From Myotis daubentonii (Eukaryota > Chordata > Mammalia > Chiroptera > Vespertilionidae), in the NCBI RefSeq assembly GCF_963259705.1, contig NC_081842.1, positions 34,561,796 through 34,625,795 of the forward strand: a DNA stretch of 64,000 bases, given 5' to 3'. Below the pieces are notes generated by a model. That model saw nothing but the letters and a program-made list of their open reading frames with translations. It made no database searches and was not told where the DNA came from. Made by a program: the position numbers and the translations under genes. This document shows positions 36,054 through 46,628 of the stretch, one piece after another. How positions within the stretch are numbered: position 1 is the stretch's first letter; each line of letters starts with the position of its first letter.

Positions 36054-37834
36054 TAATACTGCAGCCACAACAGAGTTGATCCTTTCTCATCATCTTCCTA
36101 ATAGATGTCACTTTTTTAAGAGCAAGTACATTCTTGTCTTTGTACATTGTTGCCTATACCATATCATTTTTGTAAATTTGAATGTATGTCTATATATAGT
36201 CACATTTTTCACCATGGTTTAATGTTAAGCCATTTTGTATATTTCTTTCACAAGATAGTTGATGCATAGTGCAGTGGAAAGTATATGTGTCTGTGATCAA
36301 AGGCATACATACTTAGTGAACATTAATATCACACCTGACATTGTACCTGGCCAGATTTCTCTTTCTTTTTGTAATGACACTATTTGGGGATGGGGGGCCA
36401 TTGGGTAGGGCCGCTTTAGGAAAAACTCCTCTTTCCCATTTCATCAGTCCATACGCTTTAGGCATGGCACCTTCCTTCCTACAGACCCATGGATGGGCAT
36501 GTGGCCCAGGCCTAGACAGTGTATTTTACCCCCTAGAGACAGCTTTAAGGATGGGCACAAGCCCCCATCAGAGCCAATGAGTCTCAAGTCCCCAACTTTG
36601 GTGCCACCCTTTCCACCAAGTCACTGGGGAGGGAAATGTGAGCCTGGAGCTGCTGGCAGCCATATAGCCCCTGAGAGCAGAGCTCACTCAAGGAAGATGC
36701 CATGTGACATCCTTTTATTCCTGAGTTCTGTCTAATTTTAATCCACATCATGCTTTTTTCAACCACATCAGCTAAAAAATGACCTTATTTTTGCTTAAGC
36801 CTGTTTGAGTTATATTTATGTTGCTTGCAACTGCAAGAGGACAGATATAGTAATAAGTGATAGATATAATGATCTGTACTGTGGTTATTTCATCTACAAA
36901 GCAAGGGACAGAATTGGATATTCAATAATATCCTCTTCACAGATCAAAGTTTATATTTATAACCATAGCCACATGGACTTTGTTATAGAGAGAACATATG
37001 TTTATTACATCAAAATAAACCATAAGTATTGATTGCTTTTCTTTATTTTATTTTTTTGTTTTGACACTAATTTTTTAAAGTACTTAAAATTTCGTTTTAA
37101 TCCTTCTCCTTTGATGAGTGATTATCAACTCTGCTATTTATTAGAATTCTGAGTTGCTTAGAATTATTTTTAAAAATTAGTAAAGGGCATTTAATTGTAT
37201 TTAATCATATAATAGACTGTGAAAGAAAACAATTTATACATCAGATTACTGTACTAGGTTTTTTTACCTAATATATACCCAAATCTTACTATCATGATTT
37301 AGGTTGTTTTACCACAATACAAAATTCTGTGTAAACAAAAATTACCACTTATTAATTATCTTGCAGAAAGAGCTTCATAAAAAAGACACTATCATTTTTT
37401 GAAGTACATTCTGTTAAATTTTAGAATTTATTGTTCTCCAAATGGGTGCAGAACTAGGGTGATATCTTGGTTAATGGTGGACAGTCCTGGATTGCCTGGG
37501 TCTGTTTTAATTTTATATCTATTTTATTGATGTAATTATTAATGATCACTCATTTAATTATCATTAGTATACCAATGTGTGGAAAAATTATATGGCCACC
37601 AAAGATTCTAAAACCAAACAGTAAGGATAAAAGTCTTGGTGATGAACTTGTAGCCCTTTGACAATAAATGAGGTGTCTGAGAGACATTTTATAATTACAA
37701 ATGGTATATATGGAAACAATTTATAAAATCTAAAATATTATCATCATTATACTACCATAGGTTATTAAAAAAAAGACTGAAATGAATGTAGTATATGCTT
37801 ATTGCTGAATTTTGCGCTGCTCACTAACCTTCAA
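36054..37834. other. Mostly unique; GC-rich pocket at 36340-36740
   Basis: The pocket at about 36340-36740 differs in composition from its AT-rich flanks and may be an old LTR or other repeat; I cannot assign it. Overlapping open frames on both strands there look non-coding. The rest shows nothing. Confidence 0.4.
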
Positions 37835-37846
37835 CTAACTATTCTT

Positions 37847-38066
37847 TTTTTTAATATATTTTTTTGATTTTTTACAGAGAGGAAGGGAGAGAGATAGAGA
37901 GTCAGAAACATCAATGAGAGAGAAACATCGATCAGCTGCCTCCTGCACATTCCCCACTGGGGATGCGCCTGCAACCAAGGTACATGCCCTTGACCAGAAT
38001 CGAACCCGGGACCTTTCAGTCCGCAGGCTGACGCTCTATCCACTGAGCCAAACCGGTTTCAGCCAG
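37847..38066 (-). mobile_element. Young Ves SINE, minus strand, with target duplication
   Basis: Full-length Ves in reverse: T-rich tail, GAGAGGAAGGGAGAGAGATA tract, 'tccccactggggatg', B-box side GAATCGAACCCGGGACCT and head CAAACCGG. A 12-bp duplication CTAACTATTCTT flanks it (37835-37846 and 38067-38078). Confidence 0.95.
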
Positions 38067-38078
38067 CTAACTATTCTT

Positions 38079-38781
38079 AAGAAACAAGAATCAAGTCTGA
38101 CCCACAGACAGTACCTGGTTCACATACATCAGTGCATTCTATAACAGGACTCTGCAAAATGAAGCATTCTTTACTAATCATCCGCATCAGTAGTCACCAC
38201 TAAGAGGTCTTTCTAAATTTTAAATCTTGAGATAAATGTAAAATATTATTTTTATTATCATTGAAGTGATTAGAAGTATAACTCTTGTCATTGGGAAACC
38301 TGCATTTAAAATGTATAGAAAATTTGCTTTGCAAGATAAATGAGCCGTTAGGTTAAAGTGGAATCAGCATTTCACTCCATCTGCCAACTATTCTAAATGT
38401 CAATTCTTAATTTGTTTCTCCTGTTATGTCCCATGATCTACATGCATACTCTTTGAGCAGAAACAAATGTACTTTTGAAGCAATAAGAGAAGTAATAGCT
38501 GATTATTTAGAACTAATTCATAATTTATTATTCATATTAAGCCATACTAACTAGGGTTCAGACACAGAGGACAAGTTATAATTAAAGCTTCTATTTCTGG
38601 ACTCTTCTTTTAAGTATATTTTCATCATTTTATTTATATTACCTTACATAGCTACATATGCACGTACACACAATGCAGGAAAAGGAGGTTAGCTCACACA
38701 CGTGGAATTATCACTGGAATCTGGAAATAATGATACTGAGTATTTGTAGGATCTATGAAAACTTCTTTAGTTATCAACAGA
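38079..38781. other. Unique AT-rich sequence
   Basis: No gene or repeat recognised. Confidence 0.5.
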
Positions 38782-38848
38782 TCATAGAGTAGAGATTGGC
38801 AAACTTTTTGAGTAAAGGGCCAGATCGTAAATGTTTGGGGCTTTAGAG

Positions 38849-39060
38849 CAGTGGTTCTCAACCTGTGGGTCGCAACCCCTTTGGTGGTCGAACGACCCTT
38901 TCACAGGGGTCACCTAAGACCATCCTGCATATATGATATTTACATTACGATTCATAACAGTAGCAACATTACAGTTATGAAGTAGCAATGAAAATAATTT
39001 TATGATTGGGTCACAACATGAAGAACTGTATTTAAAGGTCCAGAAGGTTGAGAACCACTG
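38849..39060. mobile_element. SPIN/URR1-like non-autonomous hAT element
   Basis: Starts CAGTGGTTCTCAACCTGTGG and ends AGGTTGAGAACCACTG, so the inverted termini match. It has the characteristic 'cgacccttTCACAGGGG', 'catattt/gatatttacatta' and 'agttatgaagtagcaa' interior. A perfect 8-bp duplication CTTTAGAG flanks it (38841-38848 and 39061-39068). The interior matches the SPIN/URR1 group of hAT MITEs known from bats, rodents and other tetrapods. Length 212 bp. Confidence 0.92.
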
Positions 39061-39111
39061 CTTTAGAGGCTATATGATCTTGGCTGAAAATATTTGAATT
39101 ACCATGGTAGC

Positions 39112-39155
39112 TAAACAAACAAACAAAACAAACAAACAAATAAACAAAAAAAACA
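39112..39155. repeat. (CAAA)n microsatellite
   Basis: AAAC repeats with AAAT and poly-A interruptions, within the older hAT element. Confidence 0.85.
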
Positions 39156-39384
39156 TAGATAAAACATTAACAATGAGTATGGTTGTGTTCTAATAATACT
39201 TGATTCGTGGACACTGAGATTTGATATTTGTGTAATTGTCATAAGTAATGAACTAAAAAATTTTTAAATTGTTTTAACTGTTTAAAATACAAAACCTGAT
39301 TTTAACTTATAGGCCACAGAAAAACAGGTGATGGGCTGAACTTGGCCTATGAGGCATAGTTTGCTGACCTCTGTCATAGAGCAT

Positions 39385-41350
39385 TATGCTGTGCCCTATC
39401 AAAAAGGAAAAAAATAAAGAATTGTGTGAGGCATTCAACAAACTTTCCCAAATGTGCTTCAAGGTCCATGTAATATGTCTAAAAAGAGGTTTTATATATT
39501 TTTTATTCTCTTAGAAAATACAAACTATTATAGCACTAGGAAAATTCTATAAAAATAACCACTTCTCATTGTTTTTTACATAAAAAGTTTGTGACAAATA
39601 TACTGTCAAAAGAATGCTTTCTTATGCAAAGATATGATGTCAGTTTCATGTATAACCAGCTTTCTTGCCAATCAAATAATGCTATAGATAGGTGTGACAT
39701 CATGTCTGGGCATAATCACAGTTTGACTGATAGGTTGGATTATGGAACATAAACAGGAAACCAGTAATTGCTTGACTAAAACTTTAGGTAAAAAATAGTT
39801 GAAGGAGAATAATAGTAGCATATGAATGTTTAGAAATTATTCTAAATTTTTTCTTCTATAACTCTCAATGTATGATCTAATGATGAGAAAAAAGAACCTT
39901 GGAAATGTTTAATATTTATAATTTAGTCAAATAGTTCATTTTAAAAACATTTTATTGCATATATCAGTATTATTAATACAATTAGAGACCATGCAGAATA
40001 TTCCAGAATAAACATAGTTTATCTTATGAAAGCATAAATTGTAATCTGATGCCAATTATTAGCAAAAATATAATTGATTAATATTTTTACTAGTGAAGTG
40101 AATTATTTTTAATATAAAAACTACATAGAAAAAGCTTTCCTAGAGTTTGTAGAGATCTTAAGTGACATGAATCCTATGGAAGATTAGTAAAATACTTTAT
40201 AGTAAACACCTTACAGAATTCTATAAGGATTGGAAAATTCATTTTTCCCACTGATTTCAATGCATGGAGGATTTTATTTTCTTCAGAGAACTTGTATCCT
40301 ATGGAGCTGGATTTTTTTCAATTAGTGATAATATGGTGAGTATCATGAAATGGTGATTTTTGGCATCTAGGTGAAAGGTCATCAATAGCAAAATAATAAT
40401 AGAGATGTAGCTACAGAACTATGATTTGTGTTATAACATTACAGAAGAATTAACCATTTGGAGGGTAAAGTGATTTAATGAGAATCAATTACTATATAAG
40501 ACAAATTTCAAATATCTTAGGATTAAAAGTATATTCCTTTCTCAGAGAAAAAAATGTGAAATTTATTTGTATGGATAAACCAATACTAATTAATCATTGT
40601 CCGCATTAAGGCAAAAAAGGCAATATTATGAGAATTTTTCTCCTCCAAAACAGATGTTCAAACCCTGTAGATCATAAGGCATATATAAATATCAGAACTC
40701 ATTATCTTTTAGGTAGCTATAATGTATTGAGAACTCTTGAAATATTGTTCCTCTGTTTTCATGGGTCAGAATCAAATACTAACCAATAAAAGAAACATGT
40801 TATCTAAAGCAAATATTGATGGCAAAAACATTCATTCTTGTCTTCTTGGAGAACCCCTGAATAATGGCTGTTTTAATCAGATTCCTAGACAATCAATAAT
40901 CTCATTTAAATGGGTCATGTGGATACTTTCTAACTACTAGGACATAAAGAGAAGCTCCTTTTTTCCTCCTTCCGGTGGACCTAAATATACATGTAATAGT
41001 GAGCCATCTTTGTCCAGTAGAAGCAGGAAACACTCAGAGAGAAGTCTGAGTTCCCCTAGCTTGGTGCTATTGAGCAAGCCTGGACTGATGATGCTTACAT
41101 TGATACATGAGAAAAAAAATAAACTTTTGCTTTTTATAACCTAAGATGTAAATTTTTGTTATTTATTAAGATGACCATATAGTTTTTTAACATCTAATAA
41201 TACTAAGAATTATATTAATATTGAATCCTAATTCAAGGGACAAATGTCATTCAATGGCATTCTTGAAATAAACTCTACTTGGTCAAATTTGTGATAAATT
41301 CAGTTTGCTGTTATTTTACTTATATTATGTGTATATAAAAATGTAATATT
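39385..41350. other. AT-rich unique sequence; possible LTR remnant at 40960-41145
   Basis: The stretch at 40960-41145 (CTCAGAGAGAAGTCTGAG, then CTATTGAGCAAGCCTGGA, then AATAAAC) looks like the 3' part of an old LTR with a polyadenylation signal, but I cannot name it. The rest shows nothing. Confidence 0.35.
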
Positions 41351-41371
41351 TGTCTGTAAATTTTTCTTTTA

Positions 41372-41614
41372 TTTCTTTCTTTCTTTTTTTTGTTAGTCCT
41401 CACCCAAGGATTTTTCCAATGATTTTTAAGGAGAGTGGAAAAGAGGGAAAGACAGAAAGAAACAACCATGTGAGAGGAACACATCGTTTGGTTGCCTCTT
41501 GCACATGCCCCAACCAGGGCCCGGGCCAGGGAGGAGCTGTAACCAAGATATGTGCCCTTTACTGGAATCAAACTGCAGGCCGACGCTCAATTCACTGAGC
41601 CAAACCGGCCAGGA
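41372..41614 (-). mobile_element. Older bat SINE, minus strand
   Basis: Reverse-oriented tRNA-derived SINE: 'gttagtcctcacccaaggat', 'atttttaaggagagtggaaa', 'gcacatgccccaaccagggc', and head ending 'tgagccaaaccggccagga'. Flanks CTGTAAATT at 41354-41362 and 41615-41623 suggest a target duplication. Confidence 0.85.
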
Positions 41615-41929
41615 CTGTAAATTATTTTATTTTTTATTCTTTTTGGCTTCCATTAAAATTTACTTGATAGGTGGAAGAGGGGAAGAGATCAACAAATTTT
41701 TCTTTTCTTAATGTTTTGATATCACAGTAGTGCTAAGTTCATACAATGATTTTCAGAATCTTTCATGCTTTCTGTGCTCCTTTGTTGTTTATATGTCAGA
41801 GGAATACTGGTTTCTTGAAAGCTTGAAAGAAGTTGCTTTGAATTAGCCTCAACATTTTGCCATCTTTTCCAGTTCCTCCTATAATTATTTATAGTTCAAG
41901 GCTTCCTGTTGGCCATTGGTATTTCAAAG

Positions 41930-41931
<2 letters not shown>

Positions 41932-41989
<58 letters not shown>

Positions 41990-42002
41990 CTCCTCTCTCT
42001 CT
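41932..42002. repeat. (CT)n microsatellite
   Basis: Pure CT to about 41983, then interrupted CTCCTCTTTCTCC. The predicted poly-Ser/Leu frame here is an artefact of the repeat. Confidence 0.95.
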
Positions 42003-42309
42003 GTCAATTTTGGTTAAGCACATATGGTATATCTACAAAATCATCATTTCACTGAGATTTGTATATTAGATTACACAGATTTGTATATCACATTCTCAAA
42101 CATTTTTCAGATTTTGGATCTTCTTTCTCATTTTTAAATGGTATTCATATTTTTTTATTTTTCTTAGAATTATATAAAGCAAAAATTATACTTTATTTCT
42201 TTAATCAAATAAAATATTCACTGATTTTTTTCTGCTTGACAATTCATCAATTTATTTACTATAACACAGGTCTCTTCCTGCTTTTCTTGTGTTTTTTATT
42301 TTATTGAAT

Positions 42310-42678
42310 TGATTTATTAGTTAATTTATTTAAAATTTTTGCTTAATGAAGAATTTACAGAGAAAAATTATTTCAACTGAGGTGAAATTGTTATATAATA
42401 TTATAGAAGTTTCAGGTGTACTATACTATAAATAGAAATGTATACACACTACAAAGTGATTACCACCAAAAGTCTAGTTATTATCCTTTACCATGCCATT
42501 GATCCCCTTTACACATTCTCTTCTCTCTTTCTGTTTTAGTTGTATTTATTTATTTGTTTTAGATTCTATATATGAATGAAATATATGGTATTAGTCTTTC
42601 CTCTTCTGATTTATTCCACCTAACGTTCAAGATCATCCATGTCTCAAATGGCAAGTTTTCATCCTTTTTAAGGCTGAG

Positions 42679-42724
<46 letters not shown>

Positions 42725-43430
42725 ATCACATCTTCCTTATTCATTCATCCATCAAAGGACACTTAGGTTGTTAACGTATTCTGGCTATTGTAAATAATTC
42801 TACAATGAACATAGGAGTGCATATATCTTCCCTAATTCATATATATATTTTTTGCATTCTGGATCAATACCCAGTGGTGGAATAGTTGGATCACATGGTA
42901 GTTCTATTTTTTAGTTTTGGAGCAATATCCATACTGTTTTCCATAGTGGCTACACCAATTTAGGTTCTCGCCAACACTGTATCAGGATTCCCTTTTCTCC
43001 ACATACTTTTTTTTTTCATAGTAACAATTCTAACCTGTGTGAGGTGATATCTCATTGTGGTTTTGAATGGTATTACCCTAATAATGAGTGAAGTTGAACA
43101 TTTTTTGCTGTGCCTGTTGGCCATTGGTATTTATTTGGAGAAATGCTGATTTACGTCACCAGCCCCTTTTTAATAGGTTTTGTTGTTGTTGAGTTGTATG
43201 AGTTCTTTGTATATTTTGGATATTAACCCCTTGTTCAGATGTATGATTTGCAAGTATATTCTCCCATTCAGTATGTTCCTTTTTGTTTTGATAAAATTTT
43301 TGTTTCTGATTAAACCTTCGTGCCCCCCAAATATTGATATGCAATATTCTCATTGTCAATTTTACTAATATCCAAATGGAATTTTTAGATTTCTTTTACC
43401 CAATAGTTACTTTGTGAAATCCTTTTATTT
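42310..43430 (-). mobile_element. Old L1M fragment (3' UTR plus ORF2 C-terminus), minus strand
   Basis: 42310-42530 matches antisense L1M 3' UTR ('aagtttcaggtgtactatac', 'aaagtgattaccaccaaaag'). 42545-43360 matches the antisense ORF2 C-terminal region ('ggatcacatggtagttctat', 'tgttttccatagtggctaca', 'ttgtatgagttctttgtata'). A (GT)n array interrupts it. Many indels; no usable frame. Confidence 0.85.
42681..42722. repeat. (GT)n microsatellite
   Basis: Twenty-one uninterrupted GT units within the old L1M fragment. Confidence 0.97.
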
Positions 43431-44054
43431 TTAAATTTCAAAGGGCTTTGGAAGGATTGCAATTTTATTAATAACCTTAATTTTTACAGTGGTCTTTTGA
43501 AAATGTGGATATCTGCTATTGAAGATTTATTCAGATATTTTGGTACTTTTACATGATACCTTATATGTAATATATTTATCTTTATATATAAATATTAATT
43601 TTATGTTTTAGAACTTTGGTATACTCAATAAGTTAAAATAGACAGTGGGGCAAGTTATTTTTTCTCTCTATTCTAAAATTTCTGTATATTTGCCCTTGAA
43701 GTTATAAAATACTTTTCTTTTTCTTTTTTAATTAAATCTTTATTGTTCAGATTATTACATTTGTTCCTCTTTTTTCCCCCATAACTCCTCTCCTCCCAGT
43801 TCCCGCCCCACCCTCCGCCCTCACTCCCCACCCACTGTCCTCATCCAGAGGTGCACGATTTTTGTCCAGTCTCTTCCCGCATCTCCCACACCCCTTTCCC
43901 CCCCAAGAATAGTCAGTCCATTCCCTTTCTATGTCCCTGATTCTATTATGAACACCAGATTATTTGTTCACTTGATTCTTAGATTCACTTGTTGATAGAT
44001 GCATATTTGTTGTTCATAATTTGTATCTTTACCTTTTTCTTCTTCTTCCTCTTC

Positions 44055-44903
44055 TTAAAGGATACCTTTCAGCATTTCATATAATACTGGTTTGGTGGTG
44101 ATGAACTCCTTTAGCTTTTCCTTATCTGTGAAGCTCTTTATCTGACCTTCAATTCTGAATGATAGCTTTGCTGGATAAAGTAATCTTGGTTGTAGGTTCT
44201 TGGTATTCATCACTTTGAATATTTCTTGCCATTCCCTTCTGGCCTGCAAAGTTTCTGTTGAGAAATCAGCTGACAGTCGTATGGGTATTCCCTTGTAGGT
44301 AACTGAGTTTCTTTCTCTTGCTGCTTTTAGGATTTTCTCTTTGTCTTTTGCTCTTGGCATTTTAATTATGATGTGTCTTGGTGTGGTCCTCTTTGGATTC
44401 CTTTTGTTTGGGGTTCTCTGCGCTTCCTGGACCTGTAAGTCTATTTCTTTCACCAGGTGGGGGAAGTTTTCTGTCATTATTTCTTCAAATAGGTTTTCAA
44501 TATCTTGGTCTCTCTCATCTTCTGGCACCCCTATAATTCTGATGTTGGTACGCTTGAAGCTGTCCCAGAGGCTCCTTACACTATCTTCGTATTTTCGGAT
44601 TCTTTTTTCATTTTGCTTTTCCGGTTGGGTGTTTTTTGCTTCTTCGCATTTCAAATCTTTGACTTGATTCTTGTGCTCCTCTGGTCTGCTGTTGGGAGTC
44701 TGTATAGTATTCTTTATTTCAGTCAGTGTATGCTTAATTTCTAGTTGGTTCTTTATCATAACATCGAGGGTCTCATTAGATTTCTTGTAGATCTCATTAA
44801 GTTTATCGGCAGCTTCTAGACAGTTCTTGAGAGACCTTAAAAGTGTGGTTCTGAACTCTATATCTCCCATTGACAATTTTGTCCTGTTTCTTTGTCTCCG
44901 CAT
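44055..44903 (-). CDS. HAL1/L1 ORF1 protein (RNA-binding chaperone), intact
   Basis: 282 codons, uninterrupted from ATG to TAA. In the L1 family ORF1p is a trimeric RNA-binding, nucleic-acid-chaperone protein that coats the element RNA in cytoplasmic particles. Visible parts: a basic N-terminus (MRRQRNRTKLS); a heptad-rich coiled coil at about residues 15-80 (LRSLKNCLEAADKLNEIYKK region); a low-complexity linker at about 75-110; an RRM-like domain at about 115-200 containing NIRIIGVPE and RHIIIKMPRAKDKEKIL; and a C-terminal domain at about 205-282 with LSADFSTETLQARREW and LLYPAKLSF. It is shorter than human L1 ORF1p (about 338 residues), mainly in the coiled coil. An upstream in-frame extension was not examined. 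HAL1 has no reverse transcriptase, so mobilisation would depend on L1 ORF2p in trans. Confidence 0.9.
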   Translation of the reverse strand: MRRQRNRTKLSMGDIEFRTTLLRSLKNCLEAADKLNEIYKKSNETLDVMIKNQLEIKHTLTEIKNTIQTPNSRPEEHKNQVKDLKCEEAKNTQPEKQNEKRIRKYEDSVRSLWDSFKRTNIRIIGVPEDERDQDIENLFEEIMTENFPHLVKEIDLQVQEAQRTPNKRNPKRTTPRHIIIKMPRAKDKEKILKAARERNSVTYKGIPIRLSADFSTETLQARREWQEIFKVMNTKNLQPRLLYPAKLSFRIEGQIKSFTDKEKLKEFITTKPVLYEMLKGIL

Positions 44904-45621
44904 TTTTTTTTTATGCTTTCTTGGTGCACCCCTAGTGGTCTTTGTGCGCAGTCTTGTTGTAGTTAAGCCTTGATTGTTGTAATTAATACTGGGGGGATTT
45001 GACCTCCAGGCCCACTGGCTGTGAGAGTCAGCTGTGTCTGCAGTGGGAAAATTTCTGTCCTCTGGGGAGGTGCTAATCTAGCGTTTGCCTGAGGCTATCT
45101 GGCAAATGGCTCTGTGCAGGGCTTGGGCGGGGCGGGGCTGGTCGCATGGGATCAAACAGGGCGGGCGGAGCGAGCAGTTATGGCTGCTCTCAGTCCTGTC
45201 CCTAGGGGCTCTGCCTCACAGAGTCCCAGCAACCGCTGCAAACCTCGGAGAGAAAGCTGCCTTTGAGTTCCGACCGAAGCCAGACAGTCCCGCTTCTCCC
45301 GTTTGAGTCTGGGTCCCTAGAGACTCGCCCGGATCTGGAGCTCAGAGTCTGAAACTCCCTCCCGATTGAAAACAAGAACCGCGCCCTCTGCCGCCAGCCT
45401 GCTCCGTGCATGCACTCCGGACCTGAGTATTTCACTTCAGCACTGCACCTCCTCTGAGTCTGGGTATGATATTCTCTTTCCTCCTAGTTGTAGAATTTCC
45501 ACTCAGCCAGCCTTCCTGTGGTTCTGGATGATGTCCGTTCCATCTTTTAGGTGTACCCTTGAATTGGTTGTTCGAGGCAGCAATCTCCGGCATTAACCTA
45601 TGTCGCCATCTTGGTTCTCTC
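44904..45621 (-). promoter_or_regulatory. HAL1 5' UTR / presumed internal promoter
   Basis: The GC-rich 5' region upstream of ORF1 contains many CpGs and AAGATGGCG (a YY1-like CCATCTTGG on the opposite strand) at the extreme 5' end, as in L1 internal promoters. Promoter activity is inferred from family knowledge only. Confidence 0.55.
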
Positions 45622-45972
45622 AATACTTTTCTTTATATGTTTAAATACAATATTTTTCATGTAAATATTCATGTCTGTTGTATCTTTAATTTATACTGTA
45701 TATATTATCAGTGTTGCAAATCAGTGTCTGAAATATCACTTTAAACTATGTGTTTTTTATCTACACATTGAATTGGAATATTAATCCTTATCTGTCTTTT
45801 TATTTTTAATTTTCCTGTGACATATTCTTTAGGCATGGCACATTCTTTAAGCCTTTGGCTTTAGTTTTGTAAACCAATTAGATAACCTACCATTTATTTT
45901 TGTAATTCTTCGCTTTTTTCTATATCTACTTGAATGATTTAGCTGGATGAACTAAAATATACATTATACCTA

Positions 45973-46628
45973 TCCTATCTAATAATAGAGAAACATGGTA
46001 ATTAACCGTAACCTCGCTACCCTTCCCATTTGCTAATCAGAGAGATATGCAATCAACTGCCAGCCAAGATGGCGGCTGGCAGCCAGGCAGCTGAAGCGAA
46101 CAGAAGGCTTGCTTGCTCCAGTGAAGGAAGAAGCCAAGGTTCCCTTCCTGCCGCTGCTGGCCTCTGAGCTGCAACACTAAGAATCAGTGTTGCAATTATA
46201 AAAGCTAAATCATCCCCAGAAACCTGCTTTCAGCCAGCCCGGATCTCAGAGCTGGAGTTGCAACAGTGTTACAATTATAGAACCCAAACAAACCCAGATC
46301 AGCAGCCGAGGTCTCAGAGCTAAAGCCAGCTCTCAGATCCAGTGACAGCCATAGAAGGTAAATAAATCCCAGAATAAAAAAGAAAAAAGAAAAAAAGGAG
46401 AGGTTGGTCGCTTCAGTCGCCCGCCAGCCTGTAAACGGCCCTTAGCCCCTCACCCAGACTGGCCGGGCACCCCAGTGGGGACCCCCACCCTGAAGGGGGT
46501 GTGACCAGCTACAAACAGCCATCATCTCCTCATTCAGGCTGGCCAGGCACCCAAGCGGGACCCCCACCCTAATCCAGGACACCCTTCAGGGCAAACCAGC
46601 CGGCCCCCACCCATGCACCAGGCCTCTA
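45973..46628 (+). mobile_element. Helitron, plus strand, upstream copy of a tandem pair
   Basis: Starts TCCTATCTAATAATAGAGAA after an A. Interior: CAACTGCCAGCCAAGATGGC with an inverted GGCTGGCAG, imperfect internal repeats around 'ctcagagct', and two GC-rich repeats of about 80 bp near 46430-46590. It ends ATGCACCAGGCCTCTA at 46628. The left arm of the usual GTGCAC...GTGCAC hairpin is missing and the final G of CTAG is absent. Non-coding. Confidence 0.82.

Larger units (their letters stand above)
38790..39373. mobile_element. Older hAT (Charlie-type) element hosting a SPIN-like insert
   Basis: The left end (38790) reads TAGAGATTGGCAAACTTTTT, and the right end read inward is CAGAGGTCAGCAAACTATGC. 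Both sides carry the identical 8-bp duplication TCATAGAG (38782-38789 and 39374-39381). The interior has the family's 'aaagggccagatcgtaaatg', 'gctatatgatcttggctgaa' and 'gatgggctgaacttggccta' pattern. The SPIN-like element at 38849-39060 is nested inside. Confidence 0.85.
43721..45621 (-). mobile_element. Full-length HAL1 (half-L1) retrotransposon, minus strand
   Basis: Complete 1,901-bp insertion. The 5' end (45621) reads GAGAGAACCAAGATGGCGAC, a bat L1-type start. A GC-rich, CpG-containing 5' UTR covers 44904-45621, an intact ORF1 covers 44055-44903, and directly after the stop comes a 3' UTR that is G-rich on the coding strand, ending AACAATAAAGATTTAATT plus an A-rich tail. There is no ORF2 between ORF1 and the 3' UTR, which is the defining structure of HAL1. 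The 13-bp duplication AATACTTTTCTTT flanks it (43708-43720 and 45622-45634). The alternative is an internally deleted L1, but the distinct 3' UTR argues for HAL1. Confidence 0.9.

Noticed and set aside
41857..42069. Open frame with a long Leu-Ser repeat
   Set aside because: Translation of a (CT)n microsatellite.
44341..44744. Plus-strand open frames of 108 and 79 codons
   Set aside because: Antisense of the intact HAL1 ORF1.
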